From positions 1,560,001-1,624,000 of the forward strand of contig NC_059406.1 in the NCBI RefSeq assembly GCF_905220565.1: a stretch of 64,000 bases of DNA, given 5' to 3'. The notes below the pieces were generated by a model. That model searched no databases. It had not been told where the DNA came from and saw nothing but the letters and a program-made list of their open reading frames with translations. This document shows, one piece after another, positions 38,201-50,545 of this stretch (position 1 is its first letter; every line of letters starts with the position of its first letter). The DNA comes from Melitaea cinxia (lineage: Eukaryota > Arthropoda > Insecta > Lepidoptera > Nymphalidae). Made by a program: the position numbers and the translations under genes.

Positions 38201-40204
38201 GCTACACTAATTAAGTTTTTTGATAGAATTAAATATATTGGTCGACATCAAAACTTTAATTCAAAATGTAAATATTGTTCTTCTTTGTGACAAATTAAAT
38301 GTTGACGAACTCGATCCACTAATTAAAGTGCATAAAAATGAAATAAAAACATTCGATGAAACTCGTAATAAGTTTATATATTATTTTACTGGCTTTACTT
38401 GTTTTCTTTTTACATAAATATTTGATTTTATTGTAAGACTACTGCAAAACAACTGATTTATTTTTATTATTTTTATTGTTTTTGTTTTTTTATCTACAGA
38501 ACCAAGCCAAGAGAAGGATTTACAATTTATAGTTGGTTTGATCCCCGCACATGATAAATCTTTTATCGGTCATACTCAGGTGTTTGAACTGGCCTGGGCG
38601 ATTGTGATTGTTATGTGTGACACAGGCATAGGGTTCTCATTCTACTGAGAGCCGTTGAGTGTAGTTTATGAACTATAATAACCAGCATATATAACAAATT
38701 ATAATAACCAGCGGTCGCCCAGTGGTCGAAAATTGACAATAATTAATTTAAATTTTAAGTTTGAGCATTACCTAAACAAAAGAATGTACATGCATGTGTG
38801 TGTAAATTACATGGTAGTGTGTGTAATATTTTTTATTGATTTAATGTATTTTTTTACATAATTAAAAAAATATTAGCATTGTGCACTTCTGTATAAACTA
38901 TGTGTGTGCGAAATTTCATACTCCTCCGTCCGCGCAATTTTCGTAAAAAGGGGTACCTACAAAGTTTTTGCTTCACATATTACGCTTCAGCCTGTAATAT
39001 CCCACTATTGGGCATAGGCCTCTTTCCCATGTAGGAGAAGGATCAGAGCATAATCCACCACGCCGCTCCAATTTCACATATTAATATATAGATAAAAATC
39101 GAAAACTTAGCAATGCTAAACCAAATACATCTCATCAGATACGATTTGCGTATTTATCAAAATGATAACAATCAGATAAAGCATTTGGAGTTGCACTTAA
39201 AATGGATCACTAATTGCTGATAAGACAATCATTAAAACCGTTATTTACCTGCAGTTTCTAGTTACATATCTGATCTATTTAATAGGTAATATAAAATATA
39301 TCTATAGGTCTACAAAACATAAAGTTCTTAACTCAGGTTTTATACACCAAACTAACCTTGATCTAATTGCTGCACTCGTACTTCTAATCAACAAAGACAC
39401 GTGGTATTTCCTCGATCGAAATTAGTCATAATTAATTATTGATAAATATACACAACGAAATTTAACTTCCTTGATGAATGAAGTTCAATAAGTGCTTATA
39501 ACTGAAGTAGCTAATTCTATTTGTATAACTTTATTTCTTCATTTAGCGAAGGAATATTTAACCTTGACCCCGTTACATTCTCTAATTTTGGCACCATAGA
39601 AAGCCAGAATCAAAAAAGTTGAATATCATTGACTGACCTGTGCAGCAGTTTCCTGCAAACCGATCGCCAGCCCTTCCAGTAAACTGTGCACGAACAATGC
39701 GCACAGCAGACCGATAATTCCAGAGGAACTTTTATTGCAAGGTTCCGTGTGGCTCACATGACACATCCTCGAGTTGCCCGCGTCCCCACAGCATCTCTCC
39801 CTCATCTCCGCATCCTCTGAATTCCTTCGTAGAAGACTCGACTGCTCCCCAGCCCCATAATTCCTTCTATGACCACTTGTACTTTCATTTGTCCCATAAA
39901 AGAAATGTACAATCTCGTCAACAGCGTAAACTATGAAGAAGCCCGCACACAACAAAAGTTCTGTATAATTCGGTAAGTTCACTCTCGCTTCTGGCAGCAT
40001 GTGTAACAGAGAAGTCGATAGAAGAACGCCACCGCCGAAGCAGAGTAAGCAAGAGATCAACAAGGGATGCCTTTGCCTCGCACTCTGGGGTATACAAGCG
40101 GGTATCATACCCACTACGAAACTCCCCAGTCCTAAAACTGTCATGGAAATCGCCTTTGCTGTTATTGAATTCATTTTAATTTTTTCGTACACTTCTTCAT
40201 TCAC
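35238..40204 (-). CDS. ZIP-family zinc transporter (SLC39A1-3-like), four exons
   Basis: Exons on the minus strand are 40204-39638, 36497-36285, 36078-35922 and 35254-35238. All joins keep phase and give 317 residues, close to the usual ZIP1-3 length. The protein should import Zn2+ across the plasma or a vesicle membrane. Eight hydrophobic segments are visible: three before a variable loop (about 102-158), then TM4 with the ZIP signature FVHSLLEGLAIGLQ (H173, E177), TM5 with the ASHKFVVGFCLG motif (H200), and three more. The variable loop is not His-rich but holds a Cys cluster (RERCC...MCHVSHTEPC). The first ATG is used; a second is at residue 11. Exon 3 has an in-frame TAA just past its end, but a perfect donor (CTCG|GTGAGTAAG) precedes it. 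The 17-nt last exon adds DHDAA and a stop. An AATAAA follows at 35115-35110. Confidence 0.85.
36570..39074. repeat. Repeats filling the first ZIP intron
   Basis: The intron between ZIP exons 1 and 2 holds CTAGCTG-type repeats at 36570-36745 (-), 37033-37312 (-), 37518-37800 (+) and 37802-38001 (-, with a ten-G run at about 37938). It also holds a tRNA-SINE fragment at 38512-38690 ('gtttgatccccgcacatgat') and a CAGCCTGTAATATCCC repeat at 38988-39074 (-). A 65-codon frame at 38220-38417 matches nothing I know and lies in the sense opposite to the gene. Confidence 0.6.
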
Positions 40205-42160
40205 ATTAATTTTATAGAAAGTGATTCATATGTTTTTATTGAAATCATAACATCGTTCACGCTGCGAATTAACAGTTTTAACTTTAAACGGGCAGTCGTT
40301 ACACTCTGTTCAGTTTATCTCGTATTTACACACGTTATCACATAATACTACACGCGCGTTATCTTTAAATGATTTCCCTTAACATTATATATTAAATCGC
40401 ATTCAAAATACGTCCGCGTCATTTAAATCACTGATTCGTAATGCCGGCTTACCTCCAAGGATATAGTAGTTCTTTGTTGTATATTATGTGTCGTCTACTA
40501 CAAAATATTTACTTATTTAGTCGACTTTAAGCCGTAAGTAGTCGCAATAAGACCTAAAATTGTCTAAAATATGAGACCAAATTTTAAATGTGAACCATCG
40601 CTGTATTACGGTCAGCTGGACAATGAATAATAAAAAAGTATTTCATATTTTAAACGATCTGAAAAAAGAGGCGATAAGCTGCACGCTTATCTAATATTTA
40701 CGAAATACTATTTATATAATGTGGATTTAAAGAAAAAAAAGAATTTATTAAAACAATAAGCATCGTAATATATTTAGTAAATCGATTATTATTATTACGA
40801 TTTATTTGGATTTTTCTCTTAAATTATCATAATGAATGTGAACTGATATAAAATGAATTAGTTAAAAAACTACATTCGCGTCCTTAAGACATGTATATTA
40901 GTTGTGATTATTGAAAACTCGAAACGATTGAATTTTTTAATATTATAGATTTTAAATCAGTACTAAACTTGTGTTATAACATTCTACTTATAATGTTACG
41001 CATATTCATGTTAAGGACAAGTTCGCACTGTACTAAAACAATCTATAAGCACAGCTGGGCAACAGTGTAATCACCAGATAATCCGTCACACTACTCCGTG
41101 TATTTATTCTAAAATAAGTATTTATTCTAAATTAAATAAAGATTAAATAAGCTTTTTGTTTTGTTTTGTAATTTGCACGAATTTCCCAATGCAACTTTTT
41201 ATAATTGTGTTTGCTCGCAAACGAAAAAAAAACCGACTTCAATTACATCGACAAGTAATACAACATAGATCGACGAAAAAATAGTCAAGTAACTACGCGT
41301 TATCAAAGATTACTCAAAAAGTACTTATCAGATCTCAATAAATTTTATATGTGACCACATGACAAACATCAGCTTTCGATTAAATTAAAAATTATTAAAA
41401 TCGGTACACCCAGTAAAAAGTTATTGCGGATTTTCAAGATTTTCCCTCGATTTCTCTGGGATCCCATCATCAGGTCCTGGTTTCCTTATCACGTTACTAA
41501 ACTAGGGATATCTTCTTTCCAACAAAAAAAGAAACATCAAAATCGGTACACCCAGTAAAAAGTTATTGCGGATTTTCAAGAGTTTCCCTCGATTTCTCTG
41601 GGATTCCATCATCAGATCCTGGTTTTCTTATCATGGTACTAAACTAGGGATATCTTCTTTCTAACAAAAAAAGAATTATCAAAATCGGTATATCCAGTAG
41701 AAAGTTATGCGGTATAATATAACGTAGGTCGACGAAAAAAGCGTCAAGTAAAAACGCATTATTAGATATAACTCGAAAAGTAGTTGTTAGATCTCAAATA
41801 AATTTAAATGGGACCAATTGGCACACACCACCTTTCGATTAAAAGAAAATTTGTCGAAATCGGTCCACACGGGCAAAAGTTCTGATGTAACATACATAAA
41901 AAAAAAAAAAAAAAAAAAAAAAATACAGTCGAATTGAGAACCTCCTCCTTTTTTGGAAGTCGGTTAACAAAAGATAAAAACTGAGGATTATTTTAATTCG
42001 GTAAACAGACATAAACGCCATTTTTCTATTAACAAGGCGTACCCAGTGTTAATAACTGGCCACAAATAAAAACTGAAAAAAAAAACATTAAAAATGTTGT
42101 CATTAGTTTTTCCCGCATTTGTCATTTAAACAGATATTCGACTTTATTCATAAAATCAAC
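40205..42160. other. Intergenic region between divergent genes
   Basis: About 2 kb separates the start codons of the leftward ZIP gene and the rightward RIIa/IQ gene, so both promoters should lie here. I cannot place a TATA box or initiator with confidence. The right half is occupied by a reverse ACCGACTTC-family copy (41204-41969). The left half is AT-rich unique sequence. Confidence 0.55.
41204..41969 (-). repeat. ACCGACTTC-family repeat, long copy
   Basis: Reverse copy of about 765 bp, running from 'gtttgctcgcaaacgaaaaa' to 'cctccttttttggaagtcgg'. It contains the internal tandem duplication ('atcatcaggtcctggtttcc' and 'atcatcagatcctggttttc') and a long A run at about 41897-41922. It ends about 190 bp before the start codon of the RIIa/IQ gene. 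Confidence 0.8.
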
Positions 42161-45100
42161 ATGAATGACCTACTACAAAAACATGGATGTTCAAACGTGT
42201 TTTCTGTTCCCGAAGGACTGAAGGAACTTATGTCCGATATAGCGAGAGAAGTAAGTCGTGTAATGTTAAATGCCCCATATGAGTTATTGTGTGTACAATG
42301 TAATACATTTATTTCTTTACGTAATTTATAGCGATCGTTACTCATAGTAGGGAATATCCCCCAACCCGCATTGGAGCAGCGTGGTGGATTAAGCTCTGAT
42401 ACTTCTCCTACATGGGGAAAGAGGGCTATGCCCAGTAATGGGATATTATAGGCTGAAGCGATGTAATAAATGTACAATAGGTCAATCCGTTTCCCTTATT
42501 TACTTTGCTATTATTAGACGTGTAAACTAGTTATAGCTTATTGTAAGACTCATTGTAGCGGAACAAGTTATAAATGTCAACGTGTGCGAACCCTGAGATG
42601 ACTAACATGCATATTGTATTACCAATTCAATAAACCAGCAACTCTATAAAATAAATGAACTGTTCATTTATTTTATTATTATCAATACACTTAGACTCGT
42701 GTTTGCCATTAAAAATAGTGACTTATTTAATATTACAAGTGGTCGCCCAGAGGTCAAAATTCGACCATAATTAATGTAAATTATAAGTTTAAACTCTTTT
42801 AATGTTCTGTTTTCAAAGACTTGTACTACTTCTATAATAATAAACAAAAGAGTATATATTCGCGTGTCTGTCAAATACATGATAGTCTATGTAATGTTTT
42901 TTTATTGATTTAATGTATTTTGTATGCATAATTTAAAAAAAATAGTATTCTGCGCTCCTTCTCTATATAAACTATAAGTGAGCGAAATTTTATACACCTC
43001 CGTCCGCACACTTTTTTTAAAAAGGTGTACAAAGTTTTTGCTTCAGGTGCTATATAAAAAATATCCTATATGTTCCAATGAAAAACGTAGTATATAATAG
43101 TATTTTTATTACGTTTCGGAAAACAGGTCCAATAATAATGATTTGCTTATATTCACAACATAGGAGGTTAACGAGGTCAAAAGATCAGTTCTAGATAGTT
43201 CTTAAATCTGATAAAATTTATTTTCTCCATTTCCACCCAAGCAGACTCTATCACCTAAGTACCTACTATTAACATAATTATCTACAATCGACATAAATAT
43301 AAAATGGACCACATAGCATTATTCTTTCTTTATAAGTATTAATTATTGTCAAGACAAGGTTTGTAAAAAAACAAGTGAGCTTTAGACCACACGACTGAAG
43401 TAAGACTTCTGCACAATAGGCCTGCACCGTGTCTTAGATATACAAAACGTAACTGGTTATGAAAGAAAGAGAGATAGAAAATGTGTTTTCATACCTCTAT
43501 CTCTTCCTCCGTTCGCCTCGCCCGATCACACTTTTCGTAACGCTCTAGTCATGCATTCACCAGCTTACTCCCCAAGTCAAGCGTGCGTAAAGAAGTTTTA
43601 CTTCAAAACATAGACATTCACAAAAAAATGGCTGTACGAAGTTTTTCGGTTCAATTGGTTGAAGATAAAAGTTTATCAACAAACACGCCTAGAATAGTAC
43701 TATTAGCAAATTGAAAAAAAAACTTGTAGGTTTTACGCGATCAACCGCCGAATATTCCTGATTATATTTCCAACTATTTGTCCGTGCTGCTACTGACTCG
43801 GGAGCATGGGATCATGGCTGTTAAGATCCTGGACGACCTCTGTGACTGCAGACCCTCAGTTTCAGAACACTTGATACAGTTGGGATTACAAACGGGAGAA
43901 GCGCAAATCCTATCCGAAATCATTAAAAAGGAAATCGAAGGATTTCAGCCTAGCGAAGGAAAAGGTAAAATAAAATAAAATAACATAACCGACTTGGTCT
44001 TGAATCTTCCGTAACTTGTCATTTAAATTAAAAGTCCAAAATGGACTGATCTAATATAGAAAGCTATAAGTAGTCTCTGTACAAATACTATAAATCTGAA
44101 AATTAGTTTGTTTGTTGTGTAAGCGCGCTTATCTCAGAAATTACTGATTCGAATTGAAAAATAATTTTTGTGTTAGATAGCCAATCCATTTATCGTGGAA
44201 GGGTATAGGCTATTTATTTCTTCAAATTGCCGCGTGTAACTAGTCATTGATATTCTATTTATTACAGAAACAATAAAAGAATATGAAATAATGAAAAAAA
44301 TTCTCGTTAGAATTCCATTAGATGAAGTAATGTCGGCCAAAGTCTGCCAAGTCGCTAGAAATGCGTTCCGCGAGTACTGGTACAGGAAGAGGACTCTAGA
44401 GAAGGTAATTAAAAATCAGTCAGCTCAGCCTATTGCAGTCCACTGCTGGATGCTTGGCCTCCCCGAGTTCGCGCCAAGCATCCCGGTTTTCCGCAATCCT
44501 CATCCAGCCTACATCAGCAATCTTACGTAGATCGTCAGTCCAACGGGTCGAAGGACGTCCCACACTGCGTTTACCAAGACGCGGTCTCCACTCCAGGACC
44601 TGTCTGCTCCAACGACCATCGGTCCTGCGGCACAGATGGCCAGCCCACTCCCACTTCAACTTGCTAATTCTGTGGGCTATGTCGGTTACTTTCGTTCTCT
44701 CGCGGATAGTCTCATTTTTAATCTTATCTTTGAGAGAAGAGAGAATTAAAAATCAAGAAAATGTTATTATTACATGTTGTAAATTCATCAGTTATGAAAA
44801 GCTGTTTTTCTTAATTTTAATAACTATAATACTCGTAGTATATATACACATTACACTCATCGTAGAATTATAAATTTTTAAAAATCATATAAATTTTATT
44901 ATGGGTTTTTAAGCTAAAAAACAAACCGAACTTATAATTAGCGCGCCAACCGATATATAGTAGTGGTACAAAAAACAAATCTTTATATTTTAGAATCCAA
45001 TCCATCCATTTCCGTTAAAAAGAGTAAATAAGAAAGAGTCAATTAGAGATAATAGATCTACTAAACTTTGGAACAGTTTTACAGAGATTAATAGATACTT

Positions 45101-48100
45101 ACCTATGCTATGCTGTTTTTATGCTAAGCCATGTGGTTTTTATTTTGGTTTATAAGATCTAGTAATGAAATAACAGTATCTAAAAAAGAATACATATTAC
45201 CATCTGCCATAGGTTTTCTTACACGTAATAAATTTATGATTTTCTTTATTTATAGCTAAATGTCAAGCCGACTGAACCTTGGGAAGTCGCTGCCCAACGA
45301 ACTTTAGAACTGTATAAAAGAACGAAACCATCCATGAATGAATTGGCGAGAGCCGCTGAAAAAATTCAGGTCAAAATATTAAAGTAATGACAATATAATG
45401 AATGAGACCTTTTCAATAACTTTTAATATATTGTTAAATGTTCTAGTAAATCTGTTGTACATATTTATCATAGAACATCTTAAAACTAAATTATCGGTTA
45501 TATGTAATGCACTAATCAAAGACATTTTAAATCTTCAACATGATATTGATATTACTATTACATAACCAAGCATTCAAATTTAAGTAATGTAAAAAGTTGT
45601 TTATTTAGTTAACTACGATTAATGCTATTTTTGTCCAAGAAAAATATTATAACGATGGTAAACGATGATGGGTTAAAGAGTGTTGTACATTTTAGATTGC
45701 CTTAATTTTCTAATAATTTTATAAATCCTAATCAAAATACCATCTACTTTTTTATATTTTATTTATATTGATACAATGATTTTATTAAAAATACCATTTT
45801 TATTTTAAAAAACTTTTGTTTTCTAACTTAGGCTGCTTACAAAGGATACTACGTTCGCAGAAATCTTCTTCGTCATTTAAAACCTAAGTCTAAAAAGAAG
45901 GGTCCAAAGGTTGACATGCCGGGGCCACCGCTTGACATCGCGGCTTCAAGAGAGATTGACTTGGGACCATTGCTAGTAAGATGAATATTTAAAAATTACT
46001 ACTACTTACTGATATTATAAAGTAATATATCGGTCTTGGTTTTTTATCTTTTAGTGATGTTGTTGACAGTAAATAAACTAATTTTGAATTTTTTGAATGT
46101 TATTTTTTTAATGTGATTTTTTTTTTCTGTCATTATCATTAATTATAAGAGCGTATACTCCTAGTACAATCATAATGAGGTTAAAAAGAAGCTTCATATA
46201 GGTACCATTTGTTAAATTTTAAATTCGTATAAAATATTTTTTTTATCAGTTTTCTCTAATTTCAAAACAGGATATTGAAGTACGTGAAGACGATATTAAT
46301 GCTTTGTTTGATGAACACGTAACCAATAAACTTGGTCTACCTTACGACCCACTGAGGGCTATCACTCATGTACCGGATGAGGAATACATAGAAGAAACAG
46401 ACTTACACGTGGCTAAAGATAGGTCTTCTAGAGTTTTGGGAACAACGTCCCAACTTCCGATAGCGTCGAGTGTGTTGGAACCTCGACGAAGTTTGGCACC
46501 AAGCGCTAGTCAGCTGTCGGCAGGTATTGGTTTCACGTGCAATAAAAAACATTAAATTAAGCTTTATCTTGACTCCAGAGTTTTCATTAATTAGGTATAT
46601 ATTATAAATATATAATTATCGATGTCTTGATTTTTAAATTGTACTATCGGTTGATAAGTCGATTGATCATCATTCAAGAGGATTTGAGCTAAGTTGAAAA
46701 AGATCTGTTAAAATCAGTGTTTTGCCGAAGAAAATCTTACAGGTTGTTTGACTGCTATTATCATTTAGATTCTACTAAAGTTCAAAAAAAAAATCTGACA
46801 TCTGAAAAACAATTTTCAAGAATGTAATTGAAATTTATGTCTGAGCCAGTAAATAGAAAGTGACTTACGGAATCCTCGGACAAATAAACATAAAAACATA
46901 ATAAAAATTATTTTATTTTATGCAAAACTTATTGCTAAATTATAAAAAAAAATATATTTTTATACAAGGAAAACGTCAAAGTCGCTTGGCCAGTCAAATA
47001 AGTCAAGACGCTCGCCACAGTCGGATCGCAAGTCAAGTTGATGCTGTCGAGACGAGCCAAAAAATTTCCTTCTCAGATGTAACTTTTAAAACCATCTAAT
47101 TTTGAACAAGTTTATTTAATTTTTTCTAATATTTACACGAATTTCGAAAAAGTTGTTTCATTATGATAAGTTATTTAATTCTTTCAGCCCGTAATGATCC
47201 ACTGCTGGATATAGGCCTTTTCCATGTCGGATAAAAATCGGAGCTTAAACATTTCTCACTGTTAATAATGATAGTTATCAAGTGTCTATAATAACAATCG
47301 GAATCAACAGCTTTACGTGTTCTCCGAGGCACGGTGGGGAGACCAACAAGGGACATATTAATAATAAAACTAAAACAAAAAAAAAATAATTTAGTTATTA
47401 TTTAATGATTTAGCCCATTGGCGCAGTTTGTAGTGGCCCTGCTTTCTGCTCCGCGGGTTGCGGGTTCGATTCCCGCCTGAGTCTGGTGTAATATTTGTAT
47501 TTATTTATTAATGTATCATTTAAATGTACATTTATCAAAAAATAGCTATAACTGTGTGCTGTTGCCTATAACACATGCATTAAGTTGCATACCGTAGGAA
47601 CAGACGACCTGATACGTAACTGATATTCGTAATAGAAACGATCCTAGCTACTAAATAGGATCAAATAGAACCCAATACTTTTGTGATATCCTAACAGGAG
47701 CCTTATGGTCTTAATACAAAAGAAAATAATTTCAAAACCTTGTACTTTTTAAAGATGATGTCATCATTATTTCACAATGTTTTAGTAACATTTCCTGTTA
47801 GATGTTTTGAATTCAATTTAGTTTCTTTTTTATTTTCTTTGTATTTTTTAATTAATTTAGTATTAGGGTTTTCCTCTAATTAACCAAGTATTTAAAATTA
47901 TTTATAACATTATTTTAGTTTAAGTAATTTTATCAAAACACATAAAAAGTGTGATAAAAATATAAAAATAACAACAATTCGACATTTATGTTGCTTTTGT
48001 TTATTAACCGACTTCCAAAAAAGGAGGAGGTTCTCAATTCGACTGTATTTTTTTTTAAATGTATGTTACATCAGAACTTTTGACCGTGTGGACCGTTTTC

Positions 48101-49972
48101 GACAATTTTTTTTTTTAATCGAAAGGTGGTGTGTGTCAATTGGTCCCATTTAAATTTATTTGAGATCTAACAACTACTTTTCGAGTTATATCTAATAATG
48201 CGTTTTTACTTGACGCTTTTTTCGTCGACCTACGTTGTATTATACCGCATAACTTTCTACTGGATGTACCGATTTGGATAATTCTTTTTTTGTTGGAAAG
48301 GAGATATCTCTAGTTTAGTTCCGTGATAAGGAAACCAGGATCTGATGATGGGATCCCAGAGAAATCGAGGGAAACTCTTGAAAATCAGCAATAACTTTTT
48401 ACTGGGTGTACCGATTTTGATAATTCTTTTTTTGTTGGAAAGAAAATATCCCTAGTTTAGTACCATGATAAGGAAACCAGGATCTGATGATGGGATCCTA
48501 GAGAAATCGAGGGAAACTCTCGAAAATCCGCAATAACTTTTTACTGGGTGTACCGATTTTAATAATTTTTAATTTAATCGAAAGCTGATGTTTGTCATGT
48601 GGTCCCATATAAATTTTATTGAGATCTGATAACTACTTTTTGAGTAATCTTTGATAACGCGTAGTTACTTGACTATTTTTTCGTCGATTTACGTTGTATT
48701 ACTCGTCGATGTAATTGAAGCTGGTTTTTTTTTGTTTGCGAGCAAACACAATTACTTATTTATTCTTATTACAGAGACCTGAAATCTTTACTGATGAAAG
48801 ACCAGAGGCTGTAGAAGATAATTTAGAAATCCAAGAAGCATTGTCAACAGAGTCTGAAAATGTTGGTGAGAGTCTTGGAACCGAGGCATTAGAAACTGAG
48901 GATGTTATAGAAGATATACCAGGTAAACTATTATTTTACGGTGTAGTTTTATAACATCGTTTATATGATACCATTAGAGTCGGATCACGTAGCTTTACTA
49001 GGTAATAACAGGATCTACAATCTTAGCAAATAAATCGATAGGATAAGCGTAATGCATGATGTTTGAAATACGCGATGGAATTAAAATTAGAATCGCAAAG
49101 AAATTAAAATTAGAAAAGTGCCCCATTTGTCTATTCTGCTTGATCTGTATCTCGATTTAATCATTTTATAATCGTTTAAATTTCACTTATGTGTATACAT
49201 ATGACTCGCACAACCTACACACTCTACATCAGGTACCACTTGTCTATCACAAAATGTATCCACTATCTTCATCAGTGTTAAAATCAAAATCAAAACTTAA
49301 TTTATTCAAATAGGCTTCAACGCATTCTTGAATAATTTTACAAACTAGAATTATATTTGTTTTTATTATAAATGAAAGTTACTGTGAAGCTACCACTGAT
49401 TCAGAATGTAAATGTTCAAAATGTACTGCAGCGAGGAATCAACAAAAAAACTTCACAATTTGATCTTTTAAAAAAAACCTTTAATGGAACAATGTACAGA
49501 ACGGATGTCAAAATTACTACTTATAATCCATTTCCGTTAAAAAAAGTGTCTCATCGCTGTCACTTATTTTAGCCACGCCACATGACCAATTAAATCGTAG
49601 TAAATTACATCCGCGCCATGCTTAGTTCAACTTATAAATTTAAACAAGGAAATTCTTTAGGTAAAAACTCGCATAATAACAATAGAACACTTGAAATTAC
49701 TGACAAATTGATCAAAATTTAAATATCAGAACCAATACGAGACATATTACACAGAAAAAAAGTCGATTACATATTAAGTCATGCTGAAGTATCATTATAA
49801 GCAATAATTTTTTTTTTTTTAATTCTTAGATGATCGCACTGAAGATACGGAAGATGAGGAAAGTGCACCTGCAGAGACTATTCCATCATCAGCCCCAGAA
49901 ACAGCTGATACTACTGACGTTGAGGACGAAATGGCTGATGAACTTAACATCACCGATGAAGAAGAAGCTTAA
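42161..49972 (+). CDS. RIIa (R2D2) domain and IQ-motif protein, Sp17-like architecture
   Basis: Nine exons were assembled by consensus splice sites and phase: 42161-42250, 43730-43964, 44268-44404, 45256-45369, 45832-45975, 46271-46523, 46969-47078, 48775-48922, 49830-49972. The total of 1374 nt encodes 457 residues. The N-terminus holds an RIIa dimerisation/docking domain (about 16-57: VPEGLKELMSDIARE then VLRDQPPNIPDYISNYLSV). A helical middle region follows, then an IQ motif at 191-202 (IQAAYKGYYVRR) followed by a basic stretch. The C-terminal half is Ser-, Asp- and Glu-rich and ends in an acidic tail (NITDEEEA). RIIa plus IQ is the layout of Sp17, a sperm flagellar protein; RIIa domains bind amphipathic helices of AKAPs, and IQ motifs bind calmodulin. 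Testis expression and a flagellar site are inferred from the family only. A tandem paralogue starts 574 bp downstream. Confidence 0.8.
42366..42463 (+). repeat. Short interspersed repeat in RIIa/IQ intron 1
   Basis: Forward copy of the family reading 'cattggagcagcgtggtgga' to 'aatgggatattataggctga'. It matches 19450-19545 and, reversed, 24007, 38988 and 47188. Confidence 0.75.
43374..43620 (+). repeat. Interspersed repeat (CGTAACGCTCTC family) in RIIa/IQ intron 1
   Basis: Longest copy of this family. It begins 'gtgagctttagaccacacga', carries 'gttcgcctcgcccgatcaca' and ends 'gtaaagaagttttacttcaa'. The 'gaagtaagacttct' near the start mirrors the end, so it may be a DNA element with poor inverted ends. 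Confidence 0.6.
44420..44745 (-). mobile_element. RTE-type LINE fragment, ORF2 C-terminus
   Basis: The minus strand encodes, without interruption, IKNETIRERTKVTDIAHRIS followed by KLKWEWAGHLCRR, RPRLGKRSVGRPSTRWTDDL and a final segment ending DCNRLS and a stop. This is the characteristic C-terminal region of RTE-clade LINE reverse transcriptases. Only this last part of about 100 codons is present, lying in intron 3 of the RIIa/IQ gene in antisense. Its 3' nucleotides CAGCAGTGGACTGCAATAGG are identical to the 3' end of the TGATGA-tailed SINE-like family. Confidence 0.8.
47408..47600 (+). repeat. tRNA-headed SINE in RIIa/IQ intron 7
   Basis: The A-box-like CATTGGCGCAGTTTGTAGTGG and B-box GGTTCGATTCCCGCC are about 45 bp apart, followed by a body containing 'ataactgtgtgctgttgcct'. 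These are internal polymerase III promoter boxes. The head is tRNA-like but not a usable tRNA. Confidence 0.75.
48005..48757 (+). repeat. ACCGACTTC-family repeat, long copy with 142-bp internal tandem
   Basis: Runs from ACCGACTTCCAAAAAAGGAG to 'tttgcgagcaaacacaatta'. Inside, a 142-bp segment starting 'aactttctactggatgtacc' is tandemly repeated (starts at 48251, 48393 and a partial third at 48535). Its end lies 18 bp before exon 8 of the RIIa/IQ gene, so the polypyrimidine tract and branch region of that acceptor may be partly repeat-derived. Confidence 0.8.
49281..49355 (+). repeat. Interspersed repeat end in RIIa/IQ intron 8
   Basis: Reads 'aaaatcaaaatcaaaactta atttattcaaataggcttca', matching 21705-21800. 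Confidence 0.5.
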
Positions 49973-50014
49973 ACTCGTTTTGAAGACGATGATGAAGAAA
50001 ATTTATTTATTAGT

Positions 50015-50048
50015 AATAAAATGATTTAGATTCATTTTATTAAATAAA
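50015..50048 (+). terminator. Candidate polyadenylation signals of the RIIa/IQ gene
   Basis: AATAAA occurs at 50015-50020 and 50043-50048, 43 and 71 nt after the stop codon. Either could direct cleavage before the interspersed repeat that begins near 50089. Confidence 0.55.
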
Positions 50049-50545
50049 TTTTCGTTTATGCTTACTATGCTGAATTGGATATACGTACAAATAAATAAAA
50101 TTGAAGTGTCTGTTTGTAATAAAATAACCGCTTTTTACTAATTTATACACGGTAAATATACCAAAATAACATTTTTACAATTTTTGTGTCTGTCTGTCTG
50201 TCTGATTGTTCCGGCTAAAGTAAAATCATATAATGTAATGTATATAATATATATATGTATGTATATGCTATATGCTTGTAATGTTTCGTTGTTTAGTATG
50301 TTATAAATGTTATATTGTACGTATCCTTACTACAATTAATTGTTAAATAAAAACTACCAAATTAAAGATAATAGTTTTTTAATTATTATTTTTAAGTAAT
50401 ATTTTATAAAGCAAGAAAATTTTTAAAGAAAATAATTTACAAACTGCATGTTATTTTTACACTATAATAAGACGTTGCTCACTAGATTGCAACTGATCGT
50501 AAAATAAGAATCCCTGACATATTGTAAATATAAAATTTGTTCAAA

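Noticed and set aside
38220..38417. 65-codon plus-strand frame inside the ZIP intron
   Set aside because: No family resemblance, AT-rich codons and no convincing splice sites; probably chance or an old fragment.
47408..47490. Possible tRNA gene
   Set aside because: A and B boxes are present but the stems do not form a complete cloverleaf, and the same head occurs in other SINE copies.
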